In this document: positions 10,671 to 23,563 of the stretch, in pieces
Position numbering within the stretch: position 1 is the first letter of the stretch
Layout of the letters: every line of letters begins with the position of its first letter
Origin: Hyalella azteca
Taxonomy: Eukaryota > Arthropoda > Malacostraca > Amphipoda > Hyalellidae
DNA length: 64,000 bases
Assembly (NCBI RefSeq): GCF_000764305.2
Contig: NW_025939466.1
Location: 124,001-188,000 of the forward strand
Reading direction: 5' to 3'
Made by a program: the position numbers and the translations under genes
Notes under the pieces: generated by a model
Told to the model about the DNA's origin: nothing
The model's input: only the letters and a program-made list of their open reading frames with translations
The model's database searches: none

Positions 10671-13349
10671 CTTGAGCAGTAAACTAGACAGCAATAATAA
10701 AATCTTCGCTTAGAATTTTATCACAACTTTAGACGCGTGTGATTTAATTAAGCCAGTGAGACTGAAAGCTGCCAGCTTTTATCTCTGCACCATGTTTATG
10801 CAGTGAACTGTTATCTTTGTCAGCGATTGAGGTTACTCGCATTGTAATAGAATGATTCGATGTAATGATAATACGACTGTCATCGTGCGCTTTTCTTGGA
10901 ATCACATATACTCTGGCAAAAGAATAAATCTTCAAATATGTACGATAAATGGAAGATTATGCCATTTTCAATGTCTGCTTTCGTTTCTCCAAAGTTTAAA
11001 GCTCTAAGTATTTAAAGTATTTCGAAGTTGGTTTAAATATTACCACACAGCAATCAATAAACCATCTAGAATTACCAGCAAAAAAAAAAATAAATGCAGA
11101 AAATGCTCTAAGCTACAAATTTACTGATTTAAAATGTATTTCTCTAGACTAAAGTGAAAATTACAAACAAATCGTAGACGGAATCTTTACATTTCATGTC
11201 AGACTTGTTCCGATAAAATTTCCAGTGCGCCAAGGCTTATAGACACACAAGTCCTCAGGCAATTTTCTAACTATAAGACTTTTACACTTGACAACTCTGC
11301 ATGTAATTTTGCGTAATACTCTACTTCATAAAATGATTTGGACCTCCACTTGATATGATTTCGTTAACACTTGATTTCGAGCATGCTTGATTTCGTTCCA
11401 CTTGAGCGTGCAACGAAGCTTGAAGCATCAAATGTGAACGTCCACTTGAAAATGTATTTAACTACTCAACTACTCAAGATAACGTAGACACGTACGTCAA
11501 ACTAACAGCAAAGACGCCGTTAAAAGATTAGCGATTTGATCATGCAAAGCGACCACATTTATTATCAAATAAGAAATGTTTAAACATGCAGATTGTTATA
11601 AGAAAAATTCATGTATAAAAATTGGTCAGATCAAAAATGGGAAGTTTCCAGTTAACAGGACGGCATCATAAATTTGAGAAATATTGTTAAATGAGGAAGT
11701 CGGGTCGTTCCGAATGAAGAAAACCCATTTCGGCATTCGGAAACTATTTCATATTTTAGTGGAGTTCCATTATGTCTTTTTGAACCTGATAGGCCTGCTT
11801 ATAAGTAGTCCCAGCTAGCACTATGCAATAGTAAAAGATGCGCGGCCTGAGGAGGTTGAGCAGCTGAGTTTCGCACTTTCTTACTACGAAACTAGACTAT
11901 ATCCTAACACCTTTGTTCCAGTTGACGGTGAAAATTGGATAAATTTTAAACTTTCAGTATAAACCGGAACGAAACCTAGATGAAATGTTCCAGCTAAAAT
12001 AACGTTAAGAGCTAAACTGTTTCCCGGAATTTTGATCCCCTTGACGTCCTATATACTGCATATAAAATTTAATTGCTCGAGTGTATCTGACATTTTTCGA
12101 ACATTTTCTTCTAATCAAATGCAAAATATTTTTTACGTGAAAATAATAAGGCTTATATAAATGGCTTTGTGCACTAGAGCAAACTATGAGGACCAGACAA
12201 AGCCTGCTCACTCTCAATTACCCGGCTGATACTTATAGGTTTAGCGCGTCCACAAGGACCATGCGTAGCATCAATTTACGTCTAGCTGGTCCTAACCGCT
12301 ACTAATTATTGGAGTACTTGGCCTCATGTAGAGGAGGGCAGGCTGCTTCAGGAACTAATAGCAAGAGTCGGCCAGTAACTGGTCGCGTGATCATTTAACA
12401 GCCGTCTGATTAGCTGAGAGGTCCGATAGCGAAGATGCAAAGATTACTATGGAGTAACGGTTTGCAATTGTAGATAACTTGTGCAAAGTTTAGTACATTA
12501 CCAAATCGCATAATTTTTTTATTGCTCAATCATTCCCTGACATCACAGTCATTCGTGACTTTAATTTAGCCTTTATTCGTTTCGAAGTAAAATAAGATAT
12601 GCATTATTTATTGAATTTTATCTTCTTCTTAATATATTAATTTGTATTTGAGTCGCACACAACTTGAATTGAAACGGACAAAATTTCCTCTCTTATTCAT
12701 TGCTAACGTAAACCTTCCATGGGATCTCAACCAATTTTTTAATGACGGTAGGTTTTGTTTTTTGTTCTTTAGACGGACGATGGCTATAATATTTACTTTG
12801 AAATTGAACATTTAAGAGAAATCGGTGGCAAGGCGAGTTTATTAGGAATTTTATTCTCTTTATTAGAAATTATTTTACGTTCTAATGTAACGGAGACTAA
12901 TATGATGAAGTTTGTAGCGAGTCAATTTCAAAGTTTTTTTATGCATATATTAGCATGAAAGTGACTCTGGAATTGCACTTTGAGTCAGTTTTTGCTGCTG
13001 CAAACAAGGTTCAACCTCATTTCATATTAACCAAATTGATTTAATGCAGGACAAGGGCCCTAATTTGTAACATTATTGCATGCAGTGTCACCTCTTTGGT
13101 CTGGCCCAACATTCTAGGTGTCGGTGACACATTTATTCTTCTTGGCATCATTGCCGGCCTCTTTGCCGCTCTTTGCATTTCAATGCTTTAAGCTTATTTT
13201 GTTATCCTTGAGTTGGTCCGGCCAGTGTTTCATTTCTTTTGTACCTGCACTCATTAACATTTTACCCCTGAAAGGCTTTCATACCACTTATGGATTCAGC
13301 CAGCGGCATTAATTTAGATTTTAGAATGTTAGTAGCTTCAAAAGGAGAA
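10671..13349. other. Non-coding interval, no recognised feature
   Basis: AT-rich sequence with only short chance readings on both strands. No transposase, reverse transcriptase, tRNA-box or tandem pattern was recognised. Confidence 0.4.
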
Positions 13350-13398
13350 AGTAGCTTCATCAGAAAGTAGCTTCATCAGAAAGTAGCTTCATCAGAAT
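13350..13398. repeat. Short tandem array, 16-bp unit, 3 copies
   Basis: Three consecutive copies of GTAGCTTCATCAGAAA. A degenerate half-copy (AGTAGCTTCAAAAGG) lies just upstream at 13330. Confidence 0.85.
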
Positions 13399-16012
13399 CA
13401 ATGAAGCACCTGGATTACAGAGGCTGAAAATGATTAAAAATTGAAAACAACACCGTATGACATGAAAAAAGTTTTAAAATGGGGCAAAAAACGAGTTACA
13501 GGAGACACTTCTTTCTAAATATTGACGTAATCGGAGCCTATTAATATAAAATAAACTTGGATCTCATTCAGAAATTAAATATAAGCGAATAAATGGCGTA
13601 TTTTTAAATCAAATCCAGTCCTTTTTTCAAAGTGTAACTCCGGAATACACTTCACCAACTCCCTTGCTACGTAATCGTTGCGCGGCAACGGGTGCCAGCT
13701 AGCCTACCTATGCGTCATCTGTGCTCAATTTAATTGTTTCAAGAGGTTAGCCTGGGAATAGTGAACATAATTATTTAAAATGATGTACTTGGGGTTCCCA
13801 GACCTACTTTCAGCTTCTAGATCCATCTTAGTAACGCCCAGTGTTCTCTAGTCCCAGTTTGCACTTTAGGAACCGTAACTGAATTTTCGCAATTTGCGAC
13901 ACTGCTGAATTCCGGAAATAATCCTGTGGCTTTCAAATAAAATTTGGGTTTGAATTTTTATATTTGTGTTTATTTCCTAACAAGATTCTAACTTCTACCC
14001 GGAAAATTTTGCATTGCAATCGCTATTGACACTCGTAGTAGTGTCGCAATCTACTACTGATACTGATTGGTAATCTTGTTGGAGGAAATTTGGGTAGACA
14101 GCTGTTTGGGAAATAATAATGACAGACTGAAATTGTCACCTAATGAGGCCGACTGCAACCTCATAAGACAAACCCGTTGGTTACGCGAAACTAGTGGCGA
14201 TTAGTTGTAGTCGTCAGTACCTGCAGCCACGATATAGGCCGGTGTATACTGCACATGCACTCTAACTGCATCCGTCAGTGACCAGCACTGATGCCATTAC
14301 AACATTTGAAACTTGTTCTGATCTCGTAAGTACAGTCCGCGCCAAGCCGCATACTAAAGTAACTGCCACTTTGTGTTGCCAGCCTAATGTTGAAAAATGC
14401 CTTATAATAATGGAGGATAAATTTAACTTGATAATCTTCAATCAACGCGTTCGGTAGGAATGTCACGTTCAGCCCCAAACTGCGTCGTCATCTTACGTCT
14501 CTTTTTGAGTCTACCCGTCTAATAACGTTTCATGGTGTTCGTGATCAATTTTTAAACTCAGGGACAATTATTGGCTCGATTTAACGCTATAATTCGGGAA
14601 ATTTTTCCGCTCATCTCGTTGTTCAGGTCCACTTATAATAGACGATTCCGAGATGCAGGAATCTACTGAAGGTAGCGCATAAGGAAATATATGAAGACCA
14701 GTTAAGTTTGATATCATTTTCTGGAGCATTTCAACGAGTTACAGAATACAAGCCTTAAGCTGAACATGTCACGTTACTAGTGGGAAACCGACAGCAAAGC
14801 TCAAGTTCTTACACAAAACCTGCTGATTTTCAAACCATACATGCTGAGCACGAAATATACCCGAGACTTTTCTTTGAAAAATGCACGGGCGCACGGAATT
14901 CGACAATAACGCCGAATGAAAAACGTGTTATCGTACAGAGATGCCAACTCTTGCGGGAAAATATTACATTATATTTAAGTTTTCTTCGTCTTGAAGACAC
15001 AGTTAAAAAGGCATGCGCATTGAAAAAATCATCAAGCATAAAAATTGATCAACATGCTAATCTGTAACCGGTAATTTCTGACGAACATAGCGGGATCCTT
15101 TCCAGCAAATCCTACCGGGATAAGGGTGACATTATTGTGCGTGTTACGGATTTCTGGCGAAATGAACATAGTCCCTTTATTGAACCGCTTAACCGGCCAT
15201 AGTTTAGATAGACGCAAATAGATGCTTCATAGTTTACTCTGCAGCAGGAAGTAAAGCTCAGAGATCACTTATCTCGACAACCGAGATCAAAATAAGATAC
15301 GAGAGACACCGATACGTCAAACATTTTCAAGAAGTTAATTAGTGGTACACAATAAACATCGGGTGTCGGGACCACGAGAAGGAAAATTTAATACATAGTT
15401 TCTTGAAACTGCGGCGCTGGAGAAATAGTGACAAATAAACTCGTTTAATGTGTTAGGACCTCTGCAAGGAGTTCTAAAATTGAGAGTCAATTTATCGAAA
15501 TTGGAGGCGAACCAGATCGCGACAAAAGAAAATTAATTTAAATAAAAGGAAAATGACGGCGTTGAAAACTGGATGAACTAACTGTTCGAACTGAATGGAG
15601 AGTTGTTCAATAAACAACCAAAATTGACTGAAATAAACGAGAAATCGTTTACATTAACCAAAGATTATTCGAAATGCAGAAATGTTTGAAACGAAAACGT
15701 ACGGAGTTGCTTAATTTAATAAAGTGTTTGTTCTATTTGAACGCTCAATTTTCGCACATAACTCAGAAATTTTGCAAAAATTATTTGAACTGAAGTGAAA
15801 TTGTTCACACGAATCAATATTTGTACGAAAGTAATGCAAAATCGTTCACATGAATCAGAAATTTTTCAAAATAAACAAAAACTTTGCAGCCAAATCTTAA
15901 TCGTTCGGAGCCTCGTTGCACGAAACCTTTCATACAAAATAACATCAATACTAACGTAAAAATCATTCCATAGTTTCAATTGGGAGTCTTGGTGGAACGA
16001 TTTGCTGTTGAT
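13399..16012. other. Non-coding interval, no recognised feature
   Basis: No gene recognised. A 95-codon plus-strand reading (14780-15067) has no signature, is overlapped by an equally open antisense reading, and is flanked by neither splice sites nor a promoter I can support. Confidence 0.35.
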
Positions 16013-16222
16013 TTTGCTAGAAGACCTGCTATATTTGCTAGAAGACCTGCTATTTGCTAGAAGACCTGCTATATTTGCTAGAAGACATGCTATTTGCTAG
16101 AAGACCTGCTATTTGCTAGAAGACCTGCTATTTGCTAGAAGACCTGCTATTTGCTAGAAGACCTGCTCTTTGCTAGAAGACCTGCTCTTTGCTAGAAGAC
16201 CTGCTATTTGCTAGAAGACTTG
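16013..16222. repeat. Tandem array, 19-bp unit (TATTTGCTAGAAGACCTGC), about 11 copies
   Basis: About eleven consecutive copies of a 19-bp unit, some lengthened to 21 bp by an extra TA (CTATATTTGC) and two with CTCTTTGC. Conservation between units is very high, indicating recent expansion. It runs directly into a second, unrelated array. Confidence 0.92.
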
Positions 16223-16345
16223 CTAGCCCTTGGCGAATAAATGAAAGCCCTTCGAGCGAATGATGCCCTTGGCGAATAAATGAAAGCCCTTCGAGCGAAT
16301 GATGCCCTTGGCGAATAAATGAAAGCCCTTTGAGCGAATAAGCCC
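16223..16345. repeat. Tandem array, 39-bp unit, 3 copies
   Basis: Three copies of a 39-bp unit containing CCCTTGGCGAATAAATGAAA and CCCTTCGAGCGAATGATG. The last copy reads CTTTGAGCGAATAAG. Within each unit CCCTT...CGAATAA/CGAATGA is itself a diverged half-repeat of about 20 bp, so the array probably arose from a shorter unit. Confidence 0.9.
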
Positions 16346-17350
16346 TTCCAACTTTAACACCCTCAAATCAACGTGCAAAGTCGGCTCAGTTTCCTTCTGC
16401 GGTCACTTTACCCAATGTCTGGGCTGACTCAGGTAGGCACCAGCTTCATGAGGTTGGATTCCCGTAATGGCCTGTGATAGCCTCAAGCATATGAAGCCCT
16501 TGAAAGGGCCTGGTTCGGACTTTTCCACCTTCCAATCACCGTGCAAAGTCAGCCAAATTTCATAAATTCTGTCACTGCATGTATAGATAGAAATCGCCGG
16601 AAGGGCCATTTCTCGAAACCACACACGCAGTAGGTAATCGGAGACTATCACAGTAAGATATCACGGAAAACTAACGATGTTGCCAACTTGCCAGACATGG
16701 ACGCTAACGATGTTGCCAGAGTGCTCTATCCGCTCCGCGCTAGATTATAACGACCGTGAATTTACATATTAATAATGGTCAATATCAGAACTTAAAATTA
16801 TATTATAACTAACAGATATTTTAGCTGAATTTTTATTTTTGTTAAGAACTTGGCTGTATTGCCCAACCTCATGAGCAATTTCGACCAGACCCGATTCTAC
16901 CCGGGTAAAATCATCCCAATTCTATTGGGTCGTGTTATTCAATCGGCAATACTTTTACTACTAAATAGGTCAAATAATTCTCGATAAATTAAAATCATAT
17001 GTAAAATAAGTTATATAAGTCAATAATATTCAGGTTGATATAAATACCCGAGACTACTCTCTGGCATAAGCACGAACAGTTCAGGTAAGAATAGCGTGCA
17101 CATGATTAAAGCAAGAATAGCGTGCACAATAAGCAGCATGACTGACGTGCATGTGAGTTCTGAGCCGCATGCGACCCTCGTCATAGTCTGGAGACGAGAC
17201 CAGACGCTCGTCGCCGTTGTCGGACTTGTCGGCGCTGCAGTCGCGTCAGTCTCGCATCAAGGAAATAACAGTGCATTACTAGTCTTGAGGTACTGATATA
17301 TAAATTTATCGTTTTACTGAGGTGTAACTTTCGTAGCAAATTTATCAACG
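16346..17350. other. Non-coding interval with a weak dispersed duplication
   Basis: No gene recognised. A short motif (CCTTCCAA, then GTGCAAAGTC and GC) occurs at about 16346-16386 and again at about 16530-16556, suggesting an old local duplication. The 82-codon minus reading across it has no family signature. Confidence 0.4.
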
Positions 17351-17436
17351 GTGAACCAACTGAATTTATAAATTGTGAACCAATTAAATTTATTGAATGT
17401 GAACCAACAAAGTTCATTAACTGTGAATCAACTGAG
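17351..17436. repeat. Tandem array, about 24-bp unit, 4 degenerate copies
   Basis: Four imperfect copies of GTGAACCAACTGAATTTATA plus 3-5 bases. The repeat period is a multiple of three, so the minus strand reads as a degenerate eight-residue repeat (VGS..IN). That is a consequence of the array, not evidence of a gene. Confidence 0.8.
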
Positions 17437-17859
17437 GTGGTTCAGTTTCTCGACTGAAGCGCAGGGAGCGTGTGTGGGGAAGAACCACGTACTGCAACAC
17501 GCACGGGAAGACCTCCTCACGCAAGTCCGCTTGTTGTAGTCGTCAACCTCCCGGCTCAGCTGCCATGCACACAGCAAACATTTCGCGCTATACGAATTCA
17601 TTCACAGAACTTGAAAAAGTGAAAAACTTTTAGCATTTAAGGAAACAAGAAAAAGCATCAGTAAGAAGTTTAAAAACGCTGCAGAATCGAATCCTTAGGA
17701 CGGCTTGAAAAGGGAGCGAAGAGGAGAGATTTATTGAAGAACTAAATTATTTGATGCTAGCTAAAAGATTCTATTTATCCTGGACTTATACGGGAGCTTC
17801 GTATCACGTGAGAGGTAAGAGAATACATTACAACTCCAAATATAGGAACATTATGACAT
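17437..17859. other. Non-coding interval
   Basis: No recognised gene, RNA or transposon. A short stretch near 17690-17760 could be read as fragmentary coding sequence, but without family similarity I can name. Confidence 0.3.
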
Positions 17860-17960
17860 TATCTGTATGACGATTTCCCTGACCATGGTGGCATTACCTG
17901 CATGGTGATCTCCCTGACTATGGTGGCATTACCTGCATGGTGATCTCCCTGACCATGGTG
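17860..17960. repeat. Tandem array, 35-bp unit, about 2.8 copies
   Basis: The unit begins GACCATGGTGGCATTACCTG and ends GATCTCCCT. Two full copies at 17881-17950 are preceded by a diverged partial copy and followed by a 10-base partial. The full copies differ by one base. Confidence 0.85.
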
Positions 17961-20217
17961 ACGATGTTGTGTGATAAAGTGATCTTGTATCCCTCATTGG
18001 GTCGTATTCTGGATCAGGAAAACATGGCTACTAGTTATGCATCGTACTAAGATATCCATCCCAACATCTACCAATTATCACTTGGATATCAAGAGCAACC
18101 TAGAAATTTCCGGTATCCACCACGGTATTAGTATTGCAAGTAAAGTTTATCAACCACGTACATATTGGTTCCGTAATTTACTAACCTTTGATAATTAGAT
18201 GAGTTTTCAGACCATCTGCTTACATATTACACTCAGAATCAAGATGCAAAATAATCAAGATTTCAAGATAAGGTTGATTGCTCCCAATATTTATTCATTA
18301 CACCGAGAACATAAATATAAACAACTCAAATTGCACTTAAATATAAACAATGGAAATTCACATATGTAAGCAATCAAAATGTCACACAAACGTAAACAAT
18401 TGAACTTCCACTAAACGTAAATTATCTAAATGCCTAATTCATTTTTGACCTACAATATAGTGCCAGTAAACTGACCTGGGGAGAGAGTGCAGGAATGCAG
18501 GATCCTAGAAAGAGTCTTGTTGTCAGCCGGCAGCACCGATCGACAGCGGCTGCTGCTCGACGCTCTCGAGACGCTCCTGCTTACTTTGCTCTCTTCTTAA
18601 ATTTTTCTTATATCTTTTTCCTTTCCTTTTCGTCCGAAAATGTTAGGTCTCGTTCACATCTGAAAAGTTTCCGTAATGTTTTGTGTCCCCGACCCCAGCA
18701 GCTGGTTTACTAGAAGCAGCTCGAGTTTGGTTCATTTGAAACTCGGTTTATGGAAAGGTACGCTAGACGAAATCTAGCGTTTGTGTGAAGATATTGGCTC
18801 AGGAGAGCTTGGTTGTTCACCGATACCTGCTTGAAATTAAACGAAGTCACATGGGATGGTAGAGGTGCATCGTGGACTCCTCTGGCATCAGTTCCATCAT
18901 CTTTTTCGGCGGACTGTCGTAACTGGTAACACCGCACACACATGAGAAAAACTAAATTATTCGTGCTCGATTAGGCTTAGCGCCGAAGAATTGATATAAT
19001 ACATAGATAGAGAACAACTCCCAATCACAGACCATAAGCCACAGGAACATACGGGCAACCAAACTCCGAGGAGGTCAATTAGGGTAAAACACACATTTAA
19101 AACTTTACGAAATGTCATACACGCCCGCACGTTTCCGTACACCAAGAATACATACAGCTTTCATGGTCTTCTCAACATCACGTTCCCTACAACAGCTCAC
19201 TAGCCTTCTTTCCTAACAAACACAAGTTGTCGACACCCATGCACCCACCATATGAGGATCTTGTCAATCTGCTTGCGGGTGATGAAGCAGCAAGGCAGAG
19301 GCGCCGGTGACTGAAGCTCCCCAGACAGAACATCTTGCAACTCCTCTCATAACTATTTTCAGAAACAGCCCATTCAAATGACCAGGTTTTCATGGGTTCG
19401 AACGCGCATCATTAGGTTGATATGAGAGCTGGGGGGCGCAATCTTGCTTCTATGGAATAACGGGCGAAATGAGTCAACATGAGCACAATCGGCAAGTGAT
19501 AGATGACAGTGATTAAACTGGGTTTGCCGTCAAAAATTAAAGAATAAAATACATTGCCACTATAAGGCCTGAAACTTCGAAGCAATTTGTACCTACTAAG
19601 TTTGTTTTTGACGTTTAAAACTGAACAAAATGTCATAGGGAATAAAAAAAGCAACATTTATAAGAGAATGATGGGAAGGATAACGAGGCCTTGCAGGAGG
19701 CTGTACAGAGCTTGGTTGATATAGCGCCTTGATCAGGCGGTAGTATATGCGTACGTCTGCCCGTGTAATATCGATGTCATGGTTTGTAATTTACCAGGAA
19801 AAACAATAATGTCACTCGTTTGCTTCAATCGCAAATTCACTAAAAACTTAAACGAAGAAAATTTACGAAAATTCATACTATCTTTATAGAAAACGTTTCG
19901 GAGTCCAGCTCCATCGTCAGTTCGACAATTCTAGAACCCAGATAAATCAGTCATTAGTCAAGATTACAACAAGACCTAAACTGTAAAATTTATCTACTTA
20001 CAATTTCAGGTGGTTAGGAGATAAAAACTAAAGTTAAACTAGGCGTCTGATTTAAAATATACAATCAATGCGCAAATCGAAACCACCGGAAGCGGAAGCT
20101 AAAACCAAGAAGTCATGCACTATCAGAAATTAGAACATCGCACTGTTCGGCGTGAGCACGCACAGCCGAATGAAGGGGGAGCGATAGTAAGTGACCAGTT
20201 TATAACCGGCGATAGAA
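17961..20217. other. Non-coding interval, no recognised feature
   Basis: Several short readings on both strands (for example 18495-18713, 19187-19393, 19412-19657) have no family signature and no convincing splice or promoter context. Confidence 0.35.
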
Positions 20218-20395
20218 AATATATTTGAATACTTTCAATTAAGTGATTCTCACTGTGATGACACTTTTAATCAACTGATCCTCGGTATGAAAATACTTCC
20301 AATTAACTGATCATTGGTATGAAGATACTTTCAATAAACTTTTCTTCTGTATGAAGAAACATTGAATTAAATGATCCTGTCTATGAGTATCTTTG
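20218..20395. repeat. Degenerate tandem array, about 45-bp unit, 4 copies
   Basis: Four diverged copies of a unit like TATGAAAATACTTCCAATTA followed by ACTGATC and a G-rich spacer. The high AT content and divergence indicate an old array. Confidence 0.7.
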
Positions 20396-22902
20396 GGGGC
20401 GTTACTATAAGTTTTTTTCAACTTGACGCCGCACAGATCAAGTTTCGACAAATAAAACTTTCCCTTACTTCAACATTTTAAATACATATTTTTGCCAATA
20501 TTCTATTTACCTACCTGGATGACTTAGAAACTTGATGCAATGCCAACTAGATAGATGCCCAGAGCAGCTAGATATTCTATTAGCTTGATTAACAATTTCT
20601 TCGTTGTTGCCTTGATATTATTTGAACTTATTTCTTCAATGATTGAATATTTTACAAGTTCTAACTTTGCCCATTTGGTATTTACAGCAATGTGCCAATA
20701 TTTCCTGATGTTTTTTTAAGCTAAAAATCATAGGTATTTGTTTGTTATTTTAACTTGATTTGGCTTAAATGTATTAAGGCTAATATGGCGATTTTCTAAA
20801 TTTTTCTTTGTTTCTCCTGCTCTTATGGTAGCCTTCTACCTATATTTAGCCAACTTCACAATTTAAGTATTTGATGTTTTAGTAACTTTATATTATGCTA
20901 CCTTTTAGTGCAGCCAGCTTGCTCAATCAAGAATTTGATACAGGACTGTCTCAATATATTAAGCTAATTCGAAGGAAGGCAAACTTAATGTTTAGCTAAT
21001 TTTACAATTTGCGACCTTTCGATTTATTGTATTTCAAAAACGAGGTTCTGCTAATATAATGCTGTACTTATTTTAGTTTGTGGTATTGCTTGTATGATGC
21101 TCTGCTCATTGGAAATGACATTTGATATAATATTTAATGGACACTAACTGACTTTCTTCGAAGTTGATTCTACGTGATGCTTATTTAATACGCTAACCGC
21201 CGTATATGTTACTCTCTGGAAAAATAACTTTTAAGTAAAATTATACGTAAACTGCTGTGACCATACTTTCAAAACTCGCTAAGTGAACGTAAGTACTTAC
21301 GCTCTATTTTCTTGTCTATGATTGGTAGATTTTGCAGTCAATGACTGGCTAATGAACTTACGATCTCTTAACTTTTTTTGAAAGTATATGCCCAGGTTGA
21401 CTGGAGCAACCTGAGGATGGTTGTCCGCTACTGAGAACATCCTAAATTGTTGTACACAACAGCAACCATCAATGCAAGTCATTTTGTGCTCACTAGCAAC
21501 TTATCCTTTTTGGGAAGTAGGCTTGTGTCAATATTCCTCCTGCTTGTCATCATTAACTGGTCATGAACGATAGCAATGGCTACTGAACTGTGCTTTTTTA
21601 TGCTGTTATTATGCGTGTTTGATATAATTCGCTTCTCCTACAACTATATGATGAATTTGTTTTATACGGTGTAGTGTACGTCACTGAGAGGAATTAACAG
21701 GCACTCCACTGTACCATACTTATTGTCTGTCACTGAGAGTGTACAACCGTCAGGAGATTGTGACATGCGACATTTATGAGAAGCAATATTATATATGTCT
21801 CCATTTTTGGATGAATTTATCATTTTTAAAAAATAACATGTACAAAATTTTAATGGTTATTCTATAAATATTTTCATGGGGCATAGAGTCAATATATAAT
21901 TTGTATGTAAACCTAGAAAATCCATTTACATTTTTGCACTCGTTATTTGCAGATATTTTTTACCATGTTCATTCTAATGACGGAAAATTAATAGAGGACG
22001 TAAAGAACTGTACTCACTAATAAAATAAATATTAAAAGTACAGTATATTTTTCAAGTCGTTGGATCTTGGTACAGTACATTTTTTTGCAACCCGATTGTT
22101 TATTCATCCTCATTTTATAAAAATATTGTTCAAAATAGAATATACCATCTAACATTTTCGCTGTTTGTCTGATGAGCCTTATGAGCGACACGTGTGTTAT
22201 TGATTTATGGTGACGAATGCTCCCCTGAAGGTGAGGGACATACTTTGAAATTCAAAAAATGGTATAGATATTATGTTATTGCATCGCAAATAACACAAAA
22301 ACAATGAGAAAAAAACATTCCTTCATGATTTCGTACACTAAATTAAATAGGAACCCTAAACGGCGAATTTAGCAATTCCTTCCCTTAGTAAAAGCTGCTT
22401 GAATACAGTTCCTGAAGATAAAAATTCCCTAGCTGAGGGAATTCTCAGGTCCGAGGGGATGGTTGCTTTCCCTTGAATTTCAAATTAATATATATTTATT
22501 CCCTGTTGGTTCTTTTCCACAGATCTTCCCCACAATTTTCCAAAATTTGAATTCCAAACTTTATTATGATAAGTAAAACTAAAATTAACGTTAGAATGTA
22601 GGCAAACATTTCTTTCAAATTTCAGATTGGAGCCAAAGGTAAAATGGGGTTTGAAGGAGTGTTTTTTCAACATGATTTTTTTTACTCTGGAAATTCTTTA
22701 ATTTGTTGGAATAACAATAGTTTGGTCGTCAGATTACGATTAAATCGAACATAAAAGCATTATTTATCTCATCGATCATCGGTCCCAAGCAGCACCGGGT
22801 TTAACCTGCTGGTTAATTCGAGCTGAAGAGTTAATCCTGAGTTTCTGTAATGTCTGAGTGGTCATCACGTCCCATAAAATACGAAATTGTACGTTACACT
22901 TA
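20396..22902. other. Non-coding interval, no recognised feature
   Basis: T-rich and A-rich sequence with no recognised gene, tRNA boxes or transposon termini. A short repeat GTCACTGAGAG occurs at about 21680 and 21728. Confidence 0.35.
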
Positions 22903-23130
22903 ACATAACATAGTGATGTCGGCGCTGAAGGATAGGCCTGATGTGGCCTGTCGCTGATTCTTGACTTTTCGTGACTTGTTCACAGGAGATCTAAACCTTT
23001 TGAAATAGTTACTAGACTTCTATCAGGTTCTATATATGGTGCTAGCCTGCTAGGCATTTCAAGTCTGAACATATATTTCTCCATAGCTTTATCTAGTCAG
23101 TTCTTGAATGCGTAAATACTCTGACCAGGC
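22903..23130 (-). mobile_element. 3'-terminal fragment of the CR1/L2-like LINE family
   Basis: The left end, AACATAACATAGTGATGTC, is the complement of the short (TTATG)-type tail that also ends the LINE copies at 39075 and 41353. The next 220 bp matches those copies (GGCGCTGAAG, TAGGCCTGATGTGGCCTGTC, GAACATATATTTCTCCATAG). On the minus strand it encodes the last residues of ORF2 (AFKN, then DKAMEKYMF, then stop-containing sequence). Similarity fades after about 23125. The minus reading of 83 codons continues to 23348 and may be diverged element sequence. This is a 5'-truncated copy, typical of target-primed reverse transcription. Confidence 0.85.
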
Positions 23131-23563
23131 ATTACGACTGGATAAAGAGCAACTGCCTTAACCTGCCTATTGAGGTCATATACCAGTTTGTACCGAGTCC
23201 TCTCGAAGCCACAGCAAAGCAATGGTTTCACACCACAAACAATTATGCGCCTAATGTTACCAGCTTTTATGGGTATCGGTGGCGGTCTGTTCGGCGCAAG
23301 ACACACGGTCAAGGATGTCGCAGAAACTGCGCTGGATAAGTTGGACATCAGGCTGCTTCGCAGACATAATTAATTGAGGTATGAATTCGATTACCGACAA
23401 CCGGATTATTGGTTCGTCAATCATTGTTTCCATGACGCACTATAGGATACCGTTGGTAATTAAAAAATTTTCATTTTCATATGTAACATAAATGTTATAT
23501 CTAGACGATTTTTTTACCAATTTAATAATGAGTAGGTGCACACAAATTCGATTTAAAAATTGC
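23131..23563. other. Interval between LINE tail and duplication unit
   Basis: Two overlapping readings (plus 23170-23373 and minus 23348-23097) are both open. Neither has a family signature, except that the minus one ends in residues resembling the LINE ORF2 C-terminus. No independent gene is supported. Confidence 0.35.

Noticed and set aside
14780..15067. 95-codon reading as a gene
   Set aside because: An equally open antisense reading overlaps it, and no recognisable domain is present.
16013..16345. Regular repeats that could suggest a CRISPR array
   Set aside because: Units are contiguous with no unique spacers, and the sequence is eukaryotic.
23170..23373. Gly-rich plus-strand reading (GIGGGLFGARHTVKD) as a small gene
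   Set aside because: The antisense frame continues into LINE ORF2-like C-terminal residues; neither strand gives independent support.
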